From: Annona cherimola
Taxonomy: Eukaryota; Streptophyta; Magnoliopsida; Magnoliales; Annonaceae
DNA length: 64,000 nucleotides
Assembly (NCBI GenBank): GCA_030490835.1
Contig: CM059975.1
Location: 5,979,579-6,043,578, forward strand
Direction of reading: 5' to 3'
Shown: piece after piece, positions 54,301-64,000 of the stretch
Layout: each line of letters starts with the position of its first letter
Numbering within the stretch: position 1 is the stretch's first letter
Translations under genes and position numbers: made by a program
Notes under the pieces: generated by a model
Databases searched by the model: none
What the model was told of the DNA's origin: nothing
The model's input: only the letters and a program-made list of their open reading frames with translations

Positions 54301-55276
54301 TAGGACGCTAGTATTTGAAATAAAATCTAAAAAGTGGATAAAACGAGAGGAATCAAATGAAATTAATGGTACCAGCACTGACTACAGTACACAGCAAGGT
54401 GAGAATCGAGAAATGATAATGAAAAAAAAGGAGAACGGAAATAACCTTTCTCTATATTTTTAGCACTACAGTGGAATCTTAAAAGCGTATACAGACCTGC
54501 TCACTGTGACCTTGTGGGAAGTAAACAACCCGGCTTCCGACAGCAGGTAATGAGACAAGTGGGCCAGCACAAGCATGCCAAAGCTCAGAATTCAGACACC
54601 GTTTTTCTCCTACAAATAAACAAAGCAACCAAAAAAAAAAAAAAGGAACTAAATGCCAGATCCAGATGCAGAGATGAAAGAGCTCAAGCTAAAAACTTAT
54701 TACGAAGGCAAGTTAAGGGCAAGATGGTCAATTCACAAATAACTTGGACGATCAACTTAGACCAAATCAAATCACACTTGAGGAACACGCTTAACAAAGG
54801 CCGTCCAAAACAAAGAAAGAATACTGCAAGAACACAGAGACTATCCTCCACATCGAACACCCACAGGACCTAAATTTGAAATTTGTACATAAAATCGTTT
54901 AGACAACAGACAGATCCAAATGCTACTAATGCCCGATAGAAAGGAACGGATCCAAAAGTGTAGAAATATGATCTTGGCGCTATTGAAACGAAAACCAATA
55001 GCAGCTACCCTCGGAGACAGAAGGCTTCGTTTTCTCCACAGTCAATCTCCTAGATTCATGCAGGAGTACGCTCTAGTGATATCATAACAAACCAATGGCG
55101 AAAAACACCAAATCAGGAAATTTTAAATGTCGAAGAAGGGAGACAGAAAGGGGAAAGATAAGGATAAAAGAGACAAAATCCAAGATTTTGAACTTACATA
55201 CAAAAGAACATATCTATGTTCCTGTATGCTTACCTTCCTGAACCTGATGACCAAATCCAGAAGAAGACAGCCTCAT
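48323..55276 (-). CDS. ARF6-like: Auxin response factor, ARF6/ARF8-like activator
   Basis: Transcription factor that binds auxin response elements and activates auxin-inducible genes unless held by Aux/IAA proteins. Exons in coding order: 55276-55234, 54609-54497, 54188-54090, 53998-53942, 53857-53702, 53568-53484, 53184-53094, 52969-52805, 52715-52593, 52404-52329, 52194-52047, 51916-50709, 50054-49864, 48425-48323. Phases agree throughout; 885 aa. It begins [12 protein letters not shown]3 DNA-binding domain about 126-230 ([33 protein letters not shown]); ARF domain about 252-336; Gln-rich middle region about 386-780 with polyQ, typical of activators; PB1 domain about 788-870 ([36 protein letters not shown]). 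The last intron is 1438 bp and holds a MITE. The C-terminal tail is short and appears truncated. ARF6 and ARF8 are hard to separate; both are miR167 targets. Confidence 0.95.
48768..48781. repeat. CA microsatellite
   Basis: About seven CA units in the last ARF intron, next to a MITE. Confidence 0.7.
48803..49083. mobile_element. MITE, GGGTGTGTTTGG family, in the last ARF intron
   Basis: GGGTGTGTTTCG at the left and CCAAGCACACCC at the right, with exact ATA target duplications (48800-48802, 49084-49086). 281 bp, non-coding. Among the cleanest copies in the window. Confidence 0.88.
49915..49935 (-). promoter_or_regulatory. miR167 target site in ARF mRNA
   Basis: The coding strand reads GAGATCAGGCTGGCAGCTTG plus T, encoding RSGWQL within the PB1 exon. 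This is the known conserved miR167-complementary site of ARF6/ARF8, which supports the subfamily call and implies post-transcriptional cleavage. No MIR167 gene is seen in the window. Confidence 0.9.
51398..51468 (-). repeat. CAG/CAA repeat encoding polyglutamine in ARF
   Basis: Mixed CAG and CAA codons (read on the minus strand) with a few His, Ser and Arg codons, inside the Gln-rich activation region. Confidence 0.85.
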
Positions 55277-56430
55277 TTTTGCAGGCTCCGCCAGCATTTT
55301 ACACAATTTGAGTCACCCCAAACCCGAATCAAGTTAGATCCTCCTCCGCAAATGATCAAGTATGTTCCAGAGAAGTGGACAATCCATCAAACGAACGCCC
55401 GTCCCCGCCACTTTCCTCCAATTAATCTTTCAGAAAAAAAGCAGAATTGGCAGAATTCTGGAAATGATTTTCCACCGCTTACCAATTCATGAAGACGACA
55501 AGCTCGCCAATAACCCTCAGCTCATCCGAAACCACTTCCAATGATATATGCGACTGCTTTCCGCCTCATTCATGCCGGAGTCGTGTTGCCTTCCACCCTA
55601 ACATCTCAAACACCAAAACTAGCCACTTCAACACTGTATTCCAGCTCCAGAAGTTTGCATTTCCTACTAGGGTTTCAAAAGCCCAAATACCATCCAAAAT
55701 CCGACCATGAAACAGAAAGATGGCTGGATATCAAAAAGAACGATCCAACGGACAAAATCCCCACTTCATGAGCCCAAAAAGAGCTTTAAAACCACAGTAG
55801 AACAGTTTCAGGCACCAATTCCAACTAAAGATACCTTCTCGTTTGCGAAAAATGATAAAACGCCAGCCGCAAAAGCATTCCACGGCCCAAAACCCAATTG
55901 CAGAGTCGACAACCCCCAAAATTTGCACCTAAAGCTTCTTGCTTCAAACTCCGGACGAGAAGAAACCTTTCAACACACCAAAAGAAAGTTCCAAGCGGAA
56001 AGTACCACCTTCTGGAGCTCGAGATCCACGTCTAATCTTCTGAGAACTAAATCCAGTCGGACAGCCATGCATTCCAGCCGAACGCTTTCCGCTTTAACAG
56101 TAAATCACGCAGTCCCGCGCAAAGGCAATCATTTGTCGAGGAAAACAGATAACGCACCCAAAAATGCTAGCCCGAGCTTCGGGAACTGAAAGAAAAATGG
56201 CTTTCTCTCAAGCCATGGAGAAGTCCGACCTACTCGAGAGAGTTCGGAATTTGGCTAGGATTGTCCACAAATGGGGAAAGGTCGGAAGCGAGGCTGAGGC
56301 GGAGTGAGCAGATCGAAGACCGTGATTTCCGCAACCACTGAAAGATGAGGAGGGGTGAAAGAGGCGAAGCGGGTGTAGCAATGCTTCTGCTGCAGCTGTT
56401 GCAGGTACCTTTCTTTTCCTTGCGCTTTTC
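55277..56430 (-). promoter_or_regulatory. Leader and promoter region of the ARF gene
   Basis: Upstream of the minus-strand ARF start. Open plus-strand stretches (for example 55707-56189) lack any recognisable domain and are taken as chance. ARF6/8 genes normally have long leaders; the transcription start is not visible. Confidence 0.45.
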
Positions 56431-56942
56431 TGCGCTCACTGTATTTTACTGAGCAGAGTCTATCAATGCAATGCAGACGCCATTATTTTCCACTTTTCTT
56501 TTATTTCTCTTTTCGGCTGAGGCTTTATAGTGGGGGTGAGCAAGGAGAGCAGTTTTCCAGAAATGCCCCTCCCCTCTCCCGCTCGGGTGTGTGAATGACT
56601 GCACTGATCGTGGCCGTTGGAGCAAGGAAGAACAGGGCCGGCGCACGGGCCCACTCGACATGCTCTATCATCATCTGCTTTGTCCCTTGGAAAACAAGCA
56701 ACTCACTGCTTCCGAATATGCCATTAATGAATAATGATACAATCCTGAGCAGGCATTTGCTTTGTTGCTTCCATCTCATTTCCCCGCTGTTTCGGCAAAA
56801 CATTTGGGATTTGAGCTTCGCCACCAAAGAGTATTTGGATTTTGGGGGTAGTTGCGCAGGCCAATTCTCCCCACCGCCCTGACTCCGCCAGAAATAATAG
56901 AGAAGATAATGACATCAGCCGTAAAATAAACAAGAAATATTT

Positions 56943-57216
56943 GGGTGTTTTTGGGAAATTATAAAAATTTTGATGAAAAGTTTTTTTTTGTGCAAAAATT
57001 TTTTAAATTAAAAAAAATAATGTGACATGACACGAATAACTATAAGAAGTAAAAAAAATAAAATTAAAATAAATAAGTTAGATATATGAGTAGTTGTATA
57101 GAAATGATTAAAAAGTATAATAATTGTAGAAGAAAAAGTAAAGAAATAATTTTAAAAAGGTAGTTGTGGAGAATAAAAAGTTTTAATTTGACAAAACTTT
57201 TATTTTAACAAAACCC
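56943..57216. mobile_element. MITE, GGGTGTGTTTGG family
   Basis: GGGTGTTTTTGGGAAATT at the left and ACAAAACCC at the right, with the purine-rich interior of the family. Target duplication unclear. Confidence 0.6.
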
Positions 57217-57408
57217 TTTATATTAACATAAACATTTTCTTAAAAATAAATAAGTAGATCTGAGGTAGTATAGCAAATTTGATTTGAATGAATGGAATAG
57301 GAAAAAAAGAGGATAAATTAATAGAAGATAGTAACTAGGATATAATTAATAAAGAAAGAGGATAGAATTGTTAGGAAAAATAATGTTAAATTAATTATTG
57401 AAAATGAA

Positions 57409-57653
57409 GGGTGTGTTTGGAAAACGATAAAATTTTTGATGAAAAATTTTTTGTATAAAATTTTTGAAATTAGAAAAAATGATGTGATATGATATAAATA
57501 ATGCTAAGAAGTAAAGAGAATATAAAATAAATATACAAATATTTGTTTATAAATGATTGAAAAATATGATAGTTGTATATGAATAAGTGAAAAGATAATT
57601 AAAAAATAAAATAGTTATAAAAAGTAAAAAGTTTTAAGTGTTAACAAACACCT
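57409..57653. mobile_element. MITE, GGGTGTGTTTGG family
   Basis: GGGTGTGTTTGG at the left is exact; the right end AACAAACACC is slightly drifted. About 190 bp from the previous copy, same orientation. Confidence 0.7.
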
Positions 57654-57721
57654 CTTAAAGGGTTTGATTTATAACATTGCCAAAAATGCTCTTTATTTTG
57701 ATTCTACTTATATATATTTAA

Positions 57722-58278
57722 GGCCAAACTCAATATAACTATGAATTTTATTCTTAATTTCACTTACATTCATGAATTTTCAAAAATTTCACATAGACTT
57801 ACGTATTTTGCCTAAAATTCCATTTATACCTACACTATTAGGAATCTATTAAAGAATTCCATTTATAATCATACTATTAGGAATCTATTAAAGAATTTCA
57901 TTTATACTCACACTATTATGAATATATTAAAGAAGCCGTTAGTAGTCCTTGTAAAATGGCACATGTGTCCAAGCTCTAATATATTTTTGAGATTAGTTTG
58001 CTCAAAACTAAAATTTTACATTCAAATGATATGTAATTTGACAACTGTAAAAATATTTAAATTTCATTTAAATATAAATTTTTAACAATAAAATTATAAT
58101 TAGAAATGGGCATTTTAGTCATTTTACATGAGTGCTAATAATCCCTTTAACGGATCATTAACGCTTAGTATAAATAGAACTTTAAGCAAAATGTGTGGGT
58201 ATATGTGGAATTTTTTAAAATTTGTAAGTATATACATGGAATGAAGAGTAAAATCCATGGACATATATGGAATTTACC
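57722..58278. mobile_element. Fold-back element with three internal 39-bp repeats
   Basis: Left arm about 57722-57856 and right arm about 58146-58278 are imperfect reverse complements (TTCCATTTATACCTA versus TAGTATAAATAGAA; TTTTGCCTAAA versus TTTAAGCAAAA). Tandem 39-bp units at 57818, 57857 and 57896 share CTATTAGGAATCTATTAAAG. Confidence 0.65.
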
Positions 58279-58388
58279 TTTTCATTGATTGTTCAATATT
58301 ATATCTCATATGATATTACCTTTTGTTTTATTTTGATTTGACTTATAGTTTAAGAGCTCGGTAAGATTCAATTGCTCATGCACGTCTA

Positions 58389-58934
58389 TAGGGGTGGGAA
58401 TCGGGGTGGGTCAAGGCGGGTTAGGGTGTGCCCAACCCTGACCCTCTTTTTCAAAAATCTTGTTTAACCCTTATTTTTTACCGGGTCGGGACAAAGTCGG
58501 TTTGACCCTTACTTTTTCTACTAGGTCTCGGGACAAAATTCGGGTCGGTATCAGGTCAACGGGTCGAGTAAAAACTGCGGGTCAAGTAAGAAGTTTTTAA
58601 AAATTTATAAAATTATCAAGTATAAAGACAAATTTATATTAAATTTAATCACTATATGCTTGAATTTGTTACTAATCAATCAAAGTAAAATATAAATAAT
58701 TAAATAAAATATGAATATTAGCATTAAATGAGATTTTTCTTTTTAACGTGAAATATAAGAAAACAGGTCAAGAGGTAGGTCCGCCTCGACCCACCCTGCC
58801 ATCATTTTAAAAAACCAAAATCTGACTCGCCCGACCCGCATTTCTTTAAAACGTCAAAATCCCGACCCGACCCGACCCAGTATTAAATAGGGGCGGGCAG
58901 GTCACGGGTCGACCCACCCCGATTCCCACCCCTA
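58389..58934. mobile_element. hAT-like MITE with perfect 24-bp terminal inverted repeats
   Basis: The left end TAGGGGTGGGAATCGGGGTG is repeated exactly in reverse complement at the right end, with 24 bp in total. Subterminal regions are rich in GGGTCGG/CCGACCC motifs. 546 bp, non-coding. No 8-bp duplication is visible directly at the borders, although the ends resemble those of the 5095 element. Confidence 0.8.
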
Positions 58935-59010
58935 GTTGTGATTACGTCTATATATATAGTTATATACTCACAGCACCTGTGAATGTTTTCGTATGGATAC
59001 AAATTTGCAG

Positions 59011-59133
59011 GCAACAAAGCAGGCAGTCAAAACAGATTTTGCTAATGGTCAAAGAAATGCTCCATTTGCATGGAGGTCTTTGCCTGGAGACATGGCGACC
59101 GCATCTTACAAGAATTTTAGTGGTAGCTTTTAG
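59011..59133 (+). pseudogene. Possible orphan last exon or gene fragment, 40 codons
   Basis: Follows TTTGCAG like a splice acceptor and reads ATKQAVKTDFANGQ... to ASYKNFSGSF then TAG. The composition is protein-like, but I do not recognise a family and find no partner exon upstream; a transposon ends 76 bp before. Probably a remnant, or chance. Confidence 0.25.
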
Positions 59134-59337
59134 TCTTTTTAAATTTTCTGTGAGAGCCTCTACTGAATGGGTATTTTAGAAATTATTGTTAGAAAAATTA
59201 AATTATTATTTAAAAATTTATAAGAATATCTCAGAAACCTAATTATAATACTAATTAAGATGTTGTAATATATAAAATTTTAAAAAAAAAGATTTAAGCA
59301 AAACATTTTTTCTTTTTTCATGCTATCATTTATACAA

Positions 59338-59395
59338 GGCTGCTGCTCCAAATGCCAGGTAAGGCAGAGACTGAGAGGCGGGCAGCAGCCTTTTT
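59338..59395. other. GC-rich hairpin followed by a T run
   Basis: GGCTGCTGC (59338-59346) pairs with GCAGCAGCC (59382-59390), followed by TTTTT. The shape resembles the 3' end of a small Pol III RNA, but no A/B box or other RNA signature was found. Confidence 0.35.
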
Positions 59396-59461
59396 CAGAG
59401 GACGGTAAAAATAAATGAGAAAGCACATGGACTGTATTGTAGTTTCCCAGTCCCTGCTAAC

Positions 59462-59470
59462 CTATAAATA
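59462..59470 (+). promoter_or_regulatory. Strong TATA box match without a clear gene
   Basis: CTATAAATA followed by GGC is close to the plant consensus. Downstream there is only a 19-codon ORF at about 59599 and the 76-aa ORF at 60041. It could be a promoter remnant or part of an unannotated small-peptide or non-coding RNA gene. Confidence 0.35.
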
Positions 59471-60040
59471 GGCATCCGTTGATGTTTTCGGATCAAACGG
59501 TCACTGATCAGAAACATGTCGTAGCTGATAAAAAAAACGTTTTCTGGCTTCCTCATTCACCTACACATGTATATTTCTTCTCTGATTATTAAGCCGATGG
59601 GGTTCATGGGACAAGCCATTGATGCAAAACCCAGTTTTGAGCTTCGAAGAAAGTAAAAAACTGCCATATTGGGCCTGTATAACTCACCATCCCAGCAAAT
59701 ATATATGCACGGAGAATTCACAGATGTTTTCTTAAATTGTGTTGTGCTGTTTCTGCAATTTAGAAGTTTTTTGATTGATATATTTGCATTCATCTTAACT
59801 ATCGATTACAATGAAGTTTAAGACATTCTCATAAATTTAAGGAGAGAATCTGCTCTTATCTAAGAATTTAGATATACAATTCCACTTTAAAAACTTGGAG
59901 ACACAGCTTTACCAAATAACAAGAGATACACAACTCTCAAATAAATTTGAGGACAAAATGCCCCAAGCACTAGTTGGACTAGTGTCCATAATTGTGTTAC
60001 TAACTGGGCAAAGGCCAGTAGCGCAATATTAAAAGTTAAG

Positions 60041-60271
60041 ATGGCCCATTTGGCTGTCGATATTCTTCAACTAAACAAAGTAAACTCACAAAAGATGATA
60101 GTATTTTGGGTCTTTTTTCTTTATTCTTATTTGGTAATTGCCCCCACATCCTACAACTTTAGCGACATTCCACCGTTAATAATTAGAAGTAGGAAGAAAT
60201 ATATCCCGAGCATGGCAATGCACAAAGAGCAAATATTGGCGAAGCCAAATCCACAATCGAGGCGATGGTAG
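60041..60271 (+). CDS. Hypothetical small ORF with a hydrophobic segment, 76 aa
   Basis: A hydrophobic segment (MIVFWVFFLYSYLVIA, residues 19-34) is followed by a basic, Pro-containing tail ending AKPNPQSRRW. From the second Met it would look like a small secreted peptide precursor of 58 aa. I recognise no known peptide-hormone motif. It may well be chance. Confidence 0.2.
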   Translation: MAHLAVDILQLNKVNSQKMIVFWVFFLYSYLVIAPTSYNFSDIPPLIIRSRKKYIPSMAMHKEQILAKPNPQSRRW

Positions 60272-62153
60272 CTAAATCCCGACTGGTCAATAAATCTTAC
60301 CTGGTGCAACTTCTAGCTTCTTTGTATCATTGTCCCCGAACCTCAAAATAGATAAAAACTAGAGCAAGTCTGTTTCAAACCATGTAAAATCCTTAAATTG
60401 AAGCCTCATTATTATTTTCAAAATAATTTTCCAATTTTCAAGACAACTTTTTCAATTTCCAATGCAACTTTACTCATTTTTAATACAATTTCACTCATTC
60501 TCAATATATGTCATTACATTCTTATCCTAGGCAGAGATTCCATCCACAAATCTTAAATCATTTGAAACATTCTGAGCCATGGATCTCACGGTGTCGTTGG
60601 GGCAAAATTACAGAAAGTAGGCTCCTTTTCTTCATGTTGGGTCTAGGTCCATCAACACAGTGAAGATTTTCATGTGAACTGTCTCATCAAAATTCCAAAA
60701 AAAATTATTTCATTCTTTTAGTGTTATTGTTCTTCTTCTTCTTTTTCTTCCTCCTCCTCTATTCAAAATTTTATCTAATTTTACATATCAAGCTTATAAA
60801 TTCTTACAAATCAAACATATAAATTCTCATAAATTCTTTAATGTTATTGCGAAGAATACCAAAGCTCCTCACAAGGGAACAAGGCTTCCGCACATGGGGA
60901 TGATGAACCGCTGATCATGGGGTTCAAACCCCAACCGAGGCATTCCATTGCAATACTTTGACCAGTCGAGATGTGCTTGGTTGTCAAAAAATCTTATTTC
61001 ATTCATATATTTTCTTAAAATATAATAGACTAAAGTTTTAATATTATACAATTATTCGAATTTAGATACAACTTTTCCAACCCCATGTCCCATTCCAACG
61101 CAAGATCTCATCCCATATCCCATTTTACATTTCATCTCAATCGTCAAAATGTAGGAGCATAAAAAATTTCTAGCATCATAATACAAACTTTTTACAATTT
61201 TGATATTTTACTATAATGCATGATATTGTTAACTAGGACCTAAGATTTTATTTTTTACCTCTTTTGTAAACTTATTAATCTATATATAAATATATATAAC
61301 TTATATATTATATATTTTAAGATTTTTAAATATAAAAATATTGTAGTCATTTTAACGGTTTGAAAATGTTTAAAATACTCTTGTATTTAAAATTTAAAAA
61401 ATATATACATGCATCTAAAAAGAGTAAAACTTGATTTATAGATTAATAAGTTTATAAAAAAAATTAAACAATAGGTCCTTTGACTTGGGCTAAAGAGATC
61501 ATGGCTCTTTAAATTTTCATTATCTTACTTTTTTATTGTTATCATCTCCATAACTCAACCATTTTTTCATATTTATTTTATCATTATTATTTTCTCATTG
61601 TCATTATCTTCATGGCATCATATTCTTTTTCATTTTTACTTCACAAATTTATTCCTTACTTTTTGTAACTCTTACTAACCTACGGTTAAAAAGGGAAACG
61701 ACTTAGAATATTTCTGTATTATAAGAGGACAGTTCTTGAACCCCATAATGCCACGGTAAGGGTGTCTAGTGTCTACCAAATACTTGTAGGATGCAGGCAG
61801 GGGGGACGTGTGACATGCAATACTGTCCCAAAGCAAGTCCTATAGACCTGGGTAACCTCAATGCACCCAGGTATACTTCACCCTTTTTTTTGAAATTTTT
61901 TTTACAAAACTATTAATCTAAGTATATTTAAATTGTATATCAATTCTTATCATTTTTTATTTTTTTAGATATTTTTTCAAATTATAAAAAATCATTAGTA
62001 TTTTTAGTAATTTAAAATTACTAATAGACCAGATCGGTCCCTTAATCATTTGTCCGATTTTTACAACATTGGTTGAAAGTCAATGCAAATTTTAAATGTT
62101 TATCCGGCAATACATCTTTCTTTGACCACAAAGATGAAAATCTTTAATAAAAA
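60272..62153. other. Intergenic DNA with a fold-back family fragment
   Basis: AT-rich, no gene seen. At about 61846-61960 there is a single-arm fragment of the CCGGGTGYA fold-back family (CCCAGGTATACTTCACCC, then an AT block with ATTAATCTAAGTATATTTAA). A CTTCTT/CCTCCT pyrimidine tract lies at 60732-60760. Confidence 0.5.
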
Positions 62154-62420
62154 GGTATGTTTGGAAAATAGTAAAATTTTTGAAATTTTTTAATATAAAA
62201 AATTTTAAAATGAGAGAAAATGATGTAATATAATAAGGGTAATGACGAAAAGTAAAGAAAATAAAATTAAAATAGATATGTTATTTATATACTAGGTGGG
62301 TAAAAATCACTAAAAAAGTATAATAGTTGTATAGAAAGGTTTAAAAAATAATTAAAAATAGAATAATTATAAAAAGCAAAAAGTTTTAAATTGAAAAATT
62401 TTTGTGTTTAAATAAAGACG
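62154..62420. mobile_element. MITE, GGGTGTGTTTGG family
   Basis: GGTATGTTTGG at the left; the right end AAATAAAGACGC is drifted. The interior matches the 57409 copy in the same orientation. Confidence 0.55.
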
Positions 62421-64000
62421 CTTATTGTATATGGCTAAAATGGCCACGGAAGCGACTGTGATTTATGCCACATGATTCCCCATGACGTCATCTTCCTGCC
62501 CCAAAGCACCGTGGCCCAAGTGGTTATCCGTGTTTTATGCTAAAAGAAAGAAAAACATTAGGCAGGTTAAACAACTTTCAATTGCGGTCCACTGGAATCA
62601 TGCCGTAGTTGGACCGTCGACAGATTGATATATAGATATGTAAATAATAAATGAGATATGCTCGGCTTCTTAATTTGCAGAGGATTCTAAATTAATTTTC
62701 AAGAAAAGTGTATTTTTAGTAAAATTCGATGACCAATGAACTAGAAACAGTCATTAGGTTGTCGACGTAAGTAAATATAAGTGTATTATTATCTTATATG
62801 ATTACGAATGTTATATAATTCAACTCAGTTGACATATTTTTTTCTGTTATTATCTTCAAATTCCAATAATTTTTCGCATTAGCTATTTTATTTTTTCTCC
62901 TAAGTATTACGTATGCTATACTACATCATTCTTTCACTTTTTAAATTCTTTTGTACTTCTGTTCGCACATATTTATATGACATTTTAATCAACTAATTAT
63001 CTTATTATTTTATTATTACTTCCATATTTCTATAATTTTCACATTTTCATATAATTGTCGGTATATTTTAACTTTATTTTTTTTCTTTTACTCTCACTTT
63101 TTTAAAAATTTCAAATTACTATTGTTCTTTTTTTTAACCTGGGTATTCCTATTCAATTTTTTTATGCATATATATAATTTTTATTACATTTAAGCATGAG
63201 ACATCTTATAATTTTTTTAAAAAGACAACAAGTTCCTCAATTAGACTCTCACCAAAGGAGAGAAATAAAATTCCTACAAAATATGAGAAAAAATAACACA
63301 CAAACGCACATGCTGATAATCAAACAGCTGACCTCGCAAGTACGATCCACGGGTGTTACCGTAACTTTAACGTGAAGACCTCGCTACCCAAATAACCGGC
63401 ACGCCCTTTTGATCCCGGTGACACCATATTTCTATTTTTGCGTCTTCCCAGACGAGCCCTTTAAAATTTATGGCTCTGATGCGGGCACTGCACGTGCAGC
63501 AGTACGTGCCGTACAAGTGGAGTACTGAGCGAAGGCTCTCCTTCCTGATTAATTAAGGCTGTGGGGATGGTAGGTCATCCTCCCTGCCCTCCTATATTAT
63601 CATCCGTATCTAATCATTGAGCTAGTCCATCTGTGGACCACCACCCCACCTCTGCCCGCAAGGTGACAGCACCGCATACGCCATACATCTGCAATCTCAT
63701 TCATTTGCAATCTGCATCTCAAGTTTCCCTATCCAGCCCGGATCCCAAACCGAAACTTCCCTCCTACATGGATCGGGAATGCCACATGGACGGATAAACA
63801 AGATAAATATCTCAGCCTAACTTTTAACCCTTGGTTCTACAGCCTCACATCAACTACTACTCCATCATTAAAGTGATAACTAATATTTTATAATTTTAAG
63901 CCAGCATCCCATGAGAAAGTCAGGTTTTTTATATCCTGTCTTTTTTTTTATAATTTATAATTTACTCTAATTGAGTTTCACTTCTATATAATTAGACACA
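62421..64000. other. Intergenic DNA to the right edge
   Basis: No gene recognised. From about 63,300 the sequence is less AT-rich and contains a palindromic GCACGTGC (63489, E-box/G-box core) and CAGTACGTGCC; it could be promoter of a gene beyond the window. Confidence 0.4.

Noticed and set aside
55707..56189. 160-aa plus-strand ORF opposite the ARF leader
   Set aside because: Composition is Ser/Thr/Lys-rich without any domain; it lies in the antisense of the ARF 5' region and is most likely chance.
60865..60960. Possible tRNA gene or SINE (GGTTCAAACC B-box-like at 60921)
   Set aside because: No convincing A box, acceptor stem or cloverleaf; a lone B-box match is too weak.

Overview
The window is nuclear DNA of a seed plant, most likely a flowering plant. 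The evidence is five intron-containing genes of plant-specific or plant-typical families (a CBL-interacting kinase, a chloroplast-targeted IF-2, an ARF6/8-type auxin response factor, a plant-only uncharacterised protein and an RNA m5C methyltransferase), GT-AG introns, and AT-rich intergenic DNA full of small non-autonomous transposons and a decayed copia retrotransposon. I cannot name the species. All exon maps were made by eye from splice signals, phase continuity and family similarity.

Layout. 1-3712 (+): 3' part of a NOL1/NOP2/sun-family RNA cytosine-C5 methyltransferase whose 5' end lies left of the window. 3.7-16 kb: gene-poor, with hAT-type elements, a recurrent ~260-300 bp element family (termini like GGGTGTGTTTGG), and several fold-back elements, two of which sit in TA microsatellite. 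16463-21891 (+): 14-exon CIPK23-like kinase, 447 aa. 21.9-25.5 kb: no gene seen. 25468-31705 (-): 12-exon chloroplast IF-2 (FUG1-like), 1044 aa. 35636-36956 (+): 3-exon plant-specific gene of unknown function, 236 aa. 37297-43906: a Ty1/copia element with a 5-bp target duplication, decayed gag-pol, and an unusual leader. 44383-46611: a 2.2-kb hAT-like element with an 8-bp duplication. 48323-55276 (-): 14-exon ARF6/8-like gene, 885 aa, with a miR167 site. 56.9-64 kb: more small elements, no convincing gene.

The genes are independent loci and do not form a pathway. Loose links are auxin response (ARF, with its miR167 site), calcium/CBL-dependent signalling (CIPK) and chloroplast translation (IF-2).

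Most interesting observations: (1) the copia leader at about 39.48-40.47 kb holds repeated hairpins with a shared GYCCAAAG loop, and the stems change in compensating pairs between repeats, which suggests a selected RNA structure; (2) an exact 321-bp tandem duplication in the methyltransferase intron, where one copy is the empty site and the other carries a 264-bp MITE; (3) the ARF gene ends at an early TAG, followed by what looks like the decayed remainder of its conserved tail; (4) the copia 3' LTR is cut to 64 bp and its polypurine/LTR junction is inverted between 11-bp inverted repeats.
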